Shown here one piece after another: positions 1 to 5,189 of a DNA stretch of 8,428 nt. Source of the stretch: JBBSGC01 sp038254525 (GTDB lineage: Bacteria; Actinomycetota; Actinomycetes; Propionibacteriales; Nocardioidaceae); contig JBBSGC010000086.1 in NCBI GenBank assembly GCA_038254525.1, forward strand, positions 1-8,428, given 5' to 3'. The notes below the pieces were generated by a model that was given only the letters and a program-made list of their open reading frames with translations, was not told the origin of the DNA and made no database searches. A program made the translations under genes and the position numbers. How positions within the stretch are numbered: the first letter of the stretch is position 1; every line of letters starts with the position of its first letter.

Positions 1-33
1 GACGCGGTCGATGCCGTCCGGTGGCCGCGGTGA
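1..33 (+). CDS. 3' end of an upstream gene, probably of the hut operon (partial)
   Basis: The first reading frame is open from the window edge and ends at TGA 31-33, encoding the tail DAVDAVRWPR. The stop is embedded in a GTGA overlap with the next gene (GTG 30-32, TGA 31-33), the classic arrangement of translationally coupled actinobacterial genes. This suggests a real gene end rather than chance. In many actinobacteria the gene just before hutI is formimidoylglutamate deiminase (hutF) or a related amidohydrolase, but ten residues are too few to identify it. The identity is inference from context only. Confidence 0.4.
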   Translation, partial: DAVDAVRWPR

Positions 34-1196
34 GCGCCCACGGGGCGAGGCTGTTCACCGGCATCAAGGAGCTGGTGACCAATGATCCGAGCACCGGCGG
101 GGGCGGCCGGCTCGGCATCGTGCCGGATGCGGCCGTCGTCGTCGACGAGGGCGCGGTCGCCTGGGTCGGTCAGGCCGACGACGCGCCGGCCGTTGACCAC
201 CGGGTCGAGGTGGGGGACCGGGCGGTGATCCCCGGCTTCGTCGACTCCCACACCCACCTGGTCTTCGCCGGCGACCGGTCGGCGGAGTTCGTGGCCAGGA
301 TGGCCGGCGACCGCTACGACGGCGGCGGCATTGCGTCGACTGTGGCGGCCACCCGCGCGGCGAGCGACGAGGAGCTGCGCACGCTGCTCGCAGCGCGGGT
401 GCGGGAGCTGCGCGCCCACGGCACCAGCACGGTGGAGATCAAAAGCGGCTACGGTCTCGACGTCGACCAGGAGGTGCGGCTGCTGCGGCTGGCCGCCGAG
501 GTGACCGACGAGACGACCTACCTCGGCGGGCACGTGGTGCCGGCCGGGGTGCCCCGCGACGACTACGTCCGGCTGGTCAGCGGCGACATGCTCACGGCTT
601 GCCGGCCGTACGCCCGGTGGGGTGACGTGTTCTGCGAGCCGGCCAGCCCGCACGCCTTCGACGGCGACGAGAGCCATGAGCTGCTCACCGCGTTCGCCGC
701 CGCCGGGTTGGGTCTGCGGGTGCACGGCAACCAGCTCGGCCCCGGACCGGGAGTGCGGCTCGCCGTCGAGCTCGGCGCCGCGAGCGTCGACCACTGCACG
801 CACCTCGACGAGGCCGACGTCGACGCGCTGGCCGGGTCGGCGACCGTGGCCACCTTGCTCCCCGGGGTCGAGTTCAGCACCCGCTCGCCCTATCCGTGCG
901 CCCGCCGGCTGCTCGATGCTGGCGTCACCGTCGCGCTGGCCAGTGACTGCAACCCCGGCACCTGCTACTCGCTGTCGATGCCGTTCGTGATCGCGCTCGC
1001 GGTGCGCGAGATGGAGATGACCCCTGCCCAGGCGCTGTGGAGCGCGACGGCCGGAGCGGCCGCGTCGCTGCGCCGCGACGACATCGGGTGCATCCGGGTC
1101 GGTGCCCGCGCTGCCCTGACGGTGCTGGATGCACCGTCGTTCGTCCACCTCGCGTATCGCCCTGGAGTGGCACTCGCGCGTACGCTGGCGCCATGA
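30..1196 (+). CDS. hutI: Imidazolonepropionase (histidine degradation)
   Basis: This enzyme hydrolyses 4-imidazolone-5-propionate to N-formimidoyl-L-glutamate, the third step of histidine catabolism, in the cytoplasm. It is a metal-dependent amidohydrolase (TIM-barrel fold). Visible motifs, numbered from GTG 30, are the metal-binding HxH in VDSHTHLVFAGD (His74, His76), EIKSGYGLD, GGHVVPAGVP (His168), VHGNQLGPGPG (His232) and LASDCNPGT (Asp306). The C-terminal part ends in the usual amidohydrolase strand region. The length of 388 aa is close to the roughly 400 aa normal for the family. I prefer GTG 30: it gives a GTGA overlap with the upstream stop and has GGTGG at 20-24 with 5-nt spacing. GTG 21, three codons earlier, is the alternative and has no visible ribosome binding site. 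The 3' end overlaps the next small gene (ATGA at 1193-1196). Family assignment is secure. Confidence 0.95.
   Translation: MSAHGARLFTGIKELVTNDPSTGGGGRLGIVPDAAVVVDEGAVAWVGQADDAPAVDHRVEVGDRAVIPGFVDSHTHLVFAGDRSAEFVARMAGDRYDGGGIASTVAATRAASDEELRTLLAARVRELRAHGTSTVEIKSGYGLDVDQEVRLLRLAAEVTDETTYLGGHVVPAGVPRDDYVRLVSGDMLTACRPYARWGDVFCEPASPHAFDGDESHELLTAFAAAGLGLRVHGNQLGPGPGVRLAVELGAASVDHCTHLDEADVDALAGSATVATLLPGVEFSTRSPYPCARRLLDAGVTVALASDCNPGTCYSLSMPFVIALAVREMEMTPAQALWSATAGAAASLRRDDIGCIRVGARAALTVLDAPSFVHLAYRPGVALARTLAP
1181..1186 (+). promoter_or_regulatory. Candidate leaderless -10 box for the 51-aa gene
   Basis: TACGCT lies inside the end of hutI, followed by exactly six bases (GGCGCC) and then ATG 1193. 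A TANNNT hexamer 6-7 nt before a start codon is the common signature of leaderless transcription in actinobacteria. No good -35 (TTGACA-like) is visible 17-18 bp upstream. The assignment is inference from pattern and spacing; the hexamer also encodes hutI residues, so it may be coincidence. Confidence 0.4.
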
Positions 1197-1348
1197 GTGC
1201 GACCGCACGCGGCCCCTTCGACACGTTGCCGTCGGCGGTGGACTTCAGCGAGCTGGTCGCGACCCAGGACACCGGTCCGGTGCCCGACCCGCAGGGCGGC
1301 CGGGACAGCGAGCGGGACTTCATGCTCCGCTACGGCGCCGCGCTGTGA
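1193..1348 (+). CDS. Small acidic protein of unknown function (51 aa)
   Basis: A 51-codon gene starts at ATG 1193 in a 4-bp ATGA overlap with the hutI stop and ends at TGA 1346-1348. I do not recognise the protein. It has 8 Asp/Glu against 4 Arg and no Lys, no membrane segment or signal peptide, and no Cys or His. A middle part rich in Asp, Pro and Gly (DTGPVPDPQGGRD) leads to the end RDFMLRYGAAL. All but three of the codons after the start end in G or C, as expected of a translated gene in this genome. Coupling to hutI and a leaderless-type -10 box six bases before the ATG both support real expression. The gene is followed after 30 bp by the membrane glycosyltransferase. It could be a small regulator or partner of the hut enzymes, or the remnant of a longer gene. 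Moderate confidence that it is translated; no functional claim. Confidence 0.55.
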   Translation: MSATARGPFDTLPSAVDFSELVATQDTGPVPDPQGGRDSERDFMLRYGAAL

Positions 1349-1378
1349 GCGTCTCGGCCGAGTAGCCGACCGAGCCAC

Positions 1379-2911
1379 GTGGCCAGCTCCTCCGACCTGC
1401 GTCCCCCCACGGCGGCAGCCCACCGGTTGGACCGCGCCGACCCGGCGTGGCGGCCGCTGGCCGCGCTCGCGGCGGCGGTGACAGCGCTGCTGGTCGCGGT
1501 CAGCGGAGGCTACGGCTACCACCGCGACGAGCTGTACTTCCTGGCCTGCGGACGCCACCTGGCGTGGGGTTACCCCGACCAGCCGCCGCTGGTGCCGTTG
1601 CTGGCGCGGGTCATGTCGACGGTCTGGCCGGACTCGCTCGTGGCGCTGCGGCTGCCCTCGGCGCTGGCCACCGGCGCGGTCCTGGTGCTGACCGGACTGC
1701 TGGCCCGTGAGCTGGGCGCCGACGCCGCGGGCCAGCTGCTGGCTGCCGGGTGCCTTGCGGTATCGGCTCTGCTGCTCGCCGTCGGCCACCTGCTCAGTAC
1801 CGCCACCATCGACCTGCTGGTGTGGACGGCGCTGAGCTGGCTGGTGGTGAGGATCCTGCGAGGCGGCGACGAGCGGGGCTGGCTGCTGGTGGGCCTCGTC
1901 TGCGGGGTGGGGCTGCTGGCCAACAACCTGGTGCTCTTCCTCGCCTTCGGTCTGTTCATCGGCGTGCTGATCGCTGGACCGCGCCGGGTGCTGGCCAGTC
2001 GCTGGCTGTGGGCCGGTGCGGTGTTGGCGATCGCGGTGTGGGCACCGAACCTCGTCTGGCAGGCCACGCACGGCTGGCCGCAGCTCGAGCTGGGCCGCGC
2101 CATAGCCGCCGGCAGCTCGGGCACCTCGCAGCCACGGCTGCTGTTCCTACCTTTCCAGCTGGTGCTGATCAGTCCGGTCCTGGTCCCGGTCTGGGGTGCG
2201 GGGCTGGTCCGACTGCTGCGCGACCCCGCGCTCGTCCGCGTGCGGTGCCTGGGCTGGGCCTACCCGGTGCTCGCCCTGGTGTTCCTGCTCACCGGCGGGA
2301 AGCCCTACTATCTGGGCGGCCTCTACCCCGCGTTGCTGGCGGCCGGCGCGGTGCCCATGATGAGCTGGCTACGCCGGGGCGGCTCGAGACTGCGTCGTGT
2401 CCTGCTGCCCGCGTTAATGCTCAGCGCGGCCGTCTCCGTGGTGTTGATGCTGCCGGTGGTGCCGGTGGCCGACCTGCACGCGACCCCGATCGTGGACATC
2501 AACTACGACGCGGGCGAGACCGTCGGCTGGCCACTCTTCGCGCGCACGGTCGCTGCCGCGTACGAGTCGCTGCCGGCTGCGCAGCGGGTTGACGCCATCG
2601 TGCTGGCCGGTAACTACGGCGAGGCCGGCGCCATCGACCACTACGGTCCGGGCCTCGGACTACCGCCGGTCTACAGCGGGCACAACGGTTACGGGCTGTG
2701 GGGACCGCCGCCGGACACCGGTGGAGCGACGATCGCGGTGGGCATCCCGCGCAAGCGGCTGGACCGGTTGTTCGGGACGGTGCAGCTCGCTGGCAGCATC
2801 GACAACGGGGTAGGGCTCGACAACGAGGAGCAGGGCACCCCGGTCTGGATCTGCCGTGACCAGCTGAGCTCGTGGGCGCGGAGCTGGCCGCAGCTGCTGC
2901 GCATCGGCTGA
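1379..2911 (+). CDS. Multi-span membrane glycosyltransferase, PMT_2/GT39-like
   Basis: This is an integral membrane glycosyltransferase of the dolichyl-phosphate-mannose mannosyltransferase/ArnT-like superfamily. Members take a sugar from a polyprenyl-phosphate donor and transfer it on the outer face of the membrane. A short cytoplasmic tail precedes the first span (about residues 27-43). The first outside loop carries the family signature YHRDELYFLACGRHLAWGYPDQPPL (residues 47-71), including the acidic pair Asp50-Glu51 expected at the active site. About ten further hydrophobic segments follow to residue 363, with the typical GGKPYYLGGLYPALLAAG at 306-323. Residues 364-510 form a non-membrane domain outside the cell. 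The GTG start has no convincing Shine-Dalgarno, so the gene may depend on read-through from the 51-aa gene 30 bp upstream. It holds an unusual TTA leucine codon (2414-2416). The acceptor (cell-wall glycopolymer, glycolipid or protein) is unknown. The family is certain, the substrate is not. Confidence 0.88.
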   Translation: MASSSDLRPPTAAAHRLDRADPAWRPLAALAAAVTALLVAVSGGYGYHRDELYFLACGRHLAWGYPDQPPLVPLLARVMSTVWPDSLVALRLPSALATGAVLVLTGLLARELGADAAGQLLAAGCLAVSALLLAVGHLLSTATIDLLVWTALSWLVVRILRGGDERGWLLVGLVCGVGLLANNLVLFLAFGLFIGVLIAGPRRVLASRWLWAGAVLAIAVWAPNLVWQATHGWPQLELGRAIAAGSSGTSQPRLLFLPFQLVLISPVLVPVWGAGLVRLLRDPALVRVRCLGWAYPVLALVFLLTGGKPYYLGGLYPALLAAGAVPMMSWLRRGGSRLRRVLLPALMLSAAVSVVLMLPVVPVADLHATPIVDINYDAGETVGWPLFARTVAAAYESLPAAQRVDAIVLAGNYGEAGAIDHYGPGLGLPPVYSGHNGYGLWGPPPDTGGATIAVGIPRKRLDRLFGTVQLAGSIDNGVGLDNEEQGTPVWICRDQLSSWARSWPQLLRIG

Positions 2912-2921
2912 GCCAGGGAGC

Positions 2922-4181
2922 TCACTGGCCGGTCGTGCTGCACAGCCGCTTTCCGACGTCGCCGGTGCGGTCCTGGGCGATCAGCGAGAACAGCTTGGGA
3001 GCCCGGGTGGGGTCCCACTGCAGCGAGGTGCTGGTCGTGGTGTTGGGGACCGTGCAGCTCAGCCCGCCACCGCCGGTGACGTGGGCGAGGTTCCAGCCGA
3101 GCTTCGCCAGCGCGATGGGCCCGACGTCGTCGCCGATGGTCAGCGAGTCGGCTGCCGCACTGACCAGCCGGAGATAGCGCCACGGGTTGAGCACGGTCCA
3201 CGGGGACACCGCCTGGTGGCCGATCGCACCGATCACCGCCCGCTGGTTCTGCACCCGGGCGAGGTCCTGCAGCGCGAAGGTGTGCCGAGTGCGCGCGAAG
3301 CCGAGCGCCGTCGCGCCGTCCACCTGCTGGCACCCCTTGGCGATGTCGAGACCCGCCTTCGGGTCCTTGATGGCCGTCTTCGGACAGATCGTGATGCCGC
3401 CAAGACCGTCGACTATGTTGACGAACCCGCCGAAGCCGATCTCGACGTAGTCGTCGACCCGGATGCCGGTGTTCTGCTCGACCGTCTGGACCAGCAGCTT
3501 GGGACCACCGTCGGAGTAGGCCGAGGAGTTGAAGGCGGCGTTGATCTTGCCGGTTCCGTGGCCCGGGATGTCGACCGGTGAGTCGCGTGGGATCGACATC
3601 AGCAGCGGTTGCCCGTCGCCGATGTGCAGCAGCATGATCGTGTCGGTCCGGCTGCCGCCCGCCGAGCCGCCGGTCGACAGCGCGCTTCGCTGCTGGGCGT
3701 CGAGACCGGTGCGGCTGTCGGAGCCCACAATCAGGTACGTCGTCCCGGGCTGGTCTCCTGGCCGCTGGCCGTCAGGCGAGGCGTCGACCTTGTTGATCTT
3801 GCTCCAGCCCCAGACCGGCACGGCGACCAGGAACACCAGCCACAGGAGCAGCAGGAGCAGGAGGCCACGCAGCCACCAGTTGCGGCGCTTGCGCGGCGGC
3901 CCTGCGGCGCTGGCGCCACTGACCGGGCCGCCGCGTCCGGGCAGGCCGCGGTTGGGTGGCGGCAGCACCATCGGCGGCAGCCGGCCCGGAGGCCCGGGAG
4001 GGGGAGACCCCCACTGGTGCTGCGGGATCAGCTGCGTGTGCGTCTCGTCGGGTCCCCCTCCGGCCGCCATCGGCTGCTCGGCCGGCGAATCCTCGGGCTC
4101 GCCGGGCTGCCCGTACAGCCAGCCGTAGCCGTCACCGCTCCCGTGCTCCGCGCCAGGCCCCGGTGGTCGTCGATCCGACAT
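2922..4181 (-). CDS. LCP (LytR-CpsA-Psr) family glycopolymer transferase, single-span
   Basis: LCP proteins move polymers from an undecaprenyl-pyrophosphate carrier to peptidoglycan (or, in some actinobacteria, to surface proteins). The 419-aa protein has a Pro/Gly-rich, probably disordered cytoplasmic tail (1-97), a basic PRKRR stop, one membrane span (about 102-123) and an extracellular LCP domain (about 147-320). Conserved LCP residues are present: GSDSR (153-157), SRTDT with Arg178 and Asp180, SIPRD (196-200), KINAAF (212-217), FARTRH with Arg297 and Arg299, and DLARVQNQR (306-314). Cysteines fall in two pairs, Cys266/Cys284 and Cys376/Cys414, compatible with extracellular disulfides. No LytR_C domain is visible. 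I chose ATG 4181 because an upstream extension would run through the VOC gene in another frame, and because a -10-like box sits six bases before it. It ends 10 bp from the convergent glycosyltransferase. Family assignment is secure; the polymer is unknown. Confidence 0.92.
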   Translation of the reverse strand: MSDRRPPGPGAEHGSGDGYGWLYGQPGEPEDSPAEQPMAAGGGPDETHTQLIPQHQWGSPPPGPPGRLPPMVLPPPNRGLPGRGGPVSGASAAGPPRKRRNWWLRGLLLLLLLWLVFLVAVPVWGWSKINKVDASPDGQRPGDQPGTTYLIVGSDSRTGLDAQQRSALSTGGSAGGSRTDTIMLLHIGDGQPLLMSIPRDSPVDIPGHGTGKINAAFNSSAYSDGGPKLLVQTVEQNTGIRVDDYVEIGFGGFVNIVDGLGGITICPKTAIKDPKAGLDIAKGCQQVDGATALGFARTRHTFALQDLARVQNQRAVIGAIGHQAVSPWTVLNPWRYLRLVSAAADSLTIGDDVGPIALAKLGWNLAHVTGGGGLSCTVPNTTTSTSLQWDPTRAPKLFSLIAQDRTGDVGKRLCSTTGQ

Positions 4182-4184
4182 GCG

Positions 4185-4208
4185 ACCAGGGTAGGCGGTG
4201 GCCCTGGT
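4185..4208. repeat. 7-bp inverted repeat over the LCP promoter
   Basis: The arms ACCAGGG (4185-4191) and CCCTGGT (4202-4208) are perfect reverse complements separated by 10 bases. They lie in the 44-bp gap between the VOC stop and the LCP start. The left arm overlaps the proposed minus-strand -10 box. This geometry suits a dimeric regulator, but could also form a weak hairpin at the end of the VOC transcript. No U-run follows, so a classical intrinsic terminator is not supported. Arms of this length can arise by chance in GC-rich DNA. Confidence 0.35.
4188..4193 (-). promoter_or_regulatory. Candidate leaderless -10 box for the single-span LCP gene
   Basis: On the minus strand TACCCT is followed by six bases (GGTCGC) and then ATG 4181. 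This is the TANNNT spacing typical of leaderless actinobacterial transcripts. The absence of any Shine-Dalgarno before this ATG fits leaderless initiation. No clear -35 is seen. If correct, the LCP gene can be transcribed separately from the VOC gene upstream. Confidence 0.45.
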
Positions 4209-4225
4209 GCAGGTGCCCGCTGCGC

Positions 4226-4984
4226 TCAGCCAGCGAGCTCCTGCATGACGGAGAAGGGTGCTCCCCACGGGTCCTCGACGACCGCGAAGCGCCCGAAGGG
4301 CGTGTCCTGCGCCGCCATGGTGACCTTCCCGCCGCCGTTCTGCACCGCGCTCACCGCGGCGTCGGCCGAGGCCACCGAGAAGCACGACGTCCAGCCCTTC
4401 GGCGAACCTGACTGATGACCGCCCAGCCCGCCGAGCGGGCCACCGTCGGTCGCGAAGGTGGCGTAGCCGCCCATGCCCTCGACCTCGTCGAAGCGGAACC
4501 CGAAGACGGAGGAGTAGAACTCCCGGGCCGCCCCCGGGTCGTCGACGGCCGCTTCGTTCCACACCAGCGCACCGGGCTCGTTGTAGATCTGCACACCGGT
4601 GTGCTCAGCGGCCTGCCACAGGCCGAAGTGCTGGCCCTCGGGGTCCTGGGCGATCGCCATCCGCCCCATCGGGCCGACGTCCATAGGCGGTCCCACGACG
4701 GCTCCACCGGCCTCGGTGATGCGGGTGGTAACCGCGTCGACGTCGTCGGCGGCGAAGTAGGTCGTCCAGCGCGGGGGGGTCGAGCTGTCCTGCTGGGGCA
4801 TCATGCCGGCTGCCTGTCGACCCTGCGCCAGGCAGGTCAGGTAGCCGCCGTACTGCGGATCGCCGTCGGTGTAGCTCCAGCCGAGTGCGTCTGCGTAGAA
4901 GGCCTGGGCGGCGGCGACGTCGGGGGCGGCGTAGTCGACCCAGCATGGTGTGCCGTTCGGCCAGGCGGTGTCACGTGTGGACAT
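4226..4984 (-). CDS. VOC family protein with two glyoxalase-fold domains
   Basis: This 252-aa soluble protein is made of two tandem vicinal-oxygen-chelate domains, about residues 11-124 and 138-249. The internal duplication is visible as AFYADALGW (28-36) against EFYSSVFGF (155-163), and GRMAIAQDPEGQHFGLWQ (107-124) against GRFAVVEDPWGAPFSVMQ (231-248). The architecture resembles actinobacterial two-domain VOC proteins such as the mycobacterial CFP-30B/Rv0577 group, annotated as glyoxalase-like or hydroxylase-like and often without a proven reaction. The usual metal-ligand His at the start of domain 1 is not obvious (WVDY here), so catalytic activity and substrate are uncertain. The start is well supported by an excellent ribosome binding site five bases upstream. 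The LCP gene follows 44 bp downstream on the same strand; any functional link is unproven. Confidence 0.88.
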   Translation of the reverse strand: MSTRDTAWPNGTPCWVDYAAPDVAAAQAFYADALGWSYTDGDPQYGGYLTCLAQGRQAAGMMPQQDSSTPPRWTTYFAADDVDAVTTRITEAGGAVVGPPMDVGPMGRMAIAQDPEGQHFGLWQAAEHTGVQIYNEPGALVWNEAAVDDPGAAREFYSSVFGFRFDEVEGMGGYATFATDGGPLGGLGGHQSGSPKGWTSCFSVASADAAVSAVQNGGGKVTMAAQDTPFGRFAVVEDPWGAPFSVMQELAG

Positions 4985-4988
4985 GGGT

Positions 4989-4996
4989 TCCTCCTC
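4989..4996 (-). promoter_or_regulatory. Strong ribosome binding site of the VOC gene
   Basis: On the minus strand GAGGAGGA, containing full AGGAGG, stands five bases before ATG 4984. It fixes the start of the VOC gene and is the strongest Shine-Dalgarno in the window. Confidence 0.85.
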
Positions 4997-5115
4997 GGGG
5001 TCAGCTCGACTCTGCCACCGGGTCCCGACAGTTGGCCAGCCTCGTTGATGAACAGCTCACCGACACCCGGCGGCCGGTGCGGTCGAACGCTGCGCAGGAT
5101 GGCGCGCCTTCCTCC

Positions 5116-5131
5116 GGCGTTGCGTAACGCC
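5116..5131. repeat. Palindrome in the divergent region, operator candidate
   Basis: GGCGTTGCGTAACGCC has 6-bp arms GGCGTT and AACGCC around a 4-base centre; 14 of 16 positions are symmetric. It lies 58 bp before the multi-span LCP start and 131 bp from the VOC start. If GATACT (5152-5157) is the -10, the palindrome is centred near -40 and could bind a dimeric regulator. Regulator unknown. Confidence 0.4.
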
Positions 5132-5151
5132 TGTGGCAGGTGGGACGTGGA

Positions 5152-5157
5152 GATACT
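5152..5157 (+). promoter_or_regulatory. Weak -10-like box before the multi-span LCP gene
   Basis: GATACT matches the actinobacterial TANNNT/TATACT consensus except at its first base. It would give a leader of about 25 bases carrying the ribosome binding site at 5177-5183. No convincing -35 lies 16-19 bp upstream. Tentative. Confidence 0.25.
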
Positions 5158-5176
5158 GGGCGGTCCGTGCTCCGTC

Positions 5177-5183
5177 GGAGAGG
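5177..5183 (+). promoter_or_regulatory. Ribosome binding site that decides the multi-span LCP start
   Basis: GGAGAGG is six bases before ATG 5190. The frame is open back to GTG 5133, but only ATG 5190 has a well-placed Shine-Dalgarno, and the extra 19 residues do not look like family sequence. I therefore prefer ATG 5190. Confidence 0.75.
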
Positions 5184-5189
5184 CAGCCC

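Larger units (their letters stand above)
4985..5189. other. Divergent intergenic control region
   Basis: These 205 bp separate the minus-strand VOC gene from the plus-strand multi-span LCP gene and must hold both promoters. They contain ribosome binding sites at each end, a palindrome at 5116-5131 and a weak -10-like GATACT at 5152-5157. Short open frames cross the region on both strands, but none has a start with a ribosome binding site, so I see no gene here. I could not locate a convincing promoter for the VOC gene. Confidence 0.7.

Noticed and set aside
965..2071. Long minus-strand open frame (368 codons) opposite hutI and the membrane glycosyltransferase
   Set aside because: Composition is Gln/Arg/His/Pro-rich with no domain, as expected for a frame opposite a high-GC gene. 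It crosses two well-supported plus-strand genes.
2901..2935. Intrinsic terminator between the convergent genes
   Set aside because: Only a GGCT-G-AGCC micro-dyad is present, with too short a loop and no T-run.
4182..4562. N-terminal extension of the single-span LCP gene to 546 residues
   Set aside because: The extension would lie inside the VOC gene in another frame and is Arg/Gly-rich nonsense. ATG 4181 has a good leaderless context and begins plausible protein sequence.
5064..5079. CACC...GGTG imperfect dyad in the divergent region
   Set aside because: Two internal mismatches in very GC-rich sequence; not distinguishable from chance.
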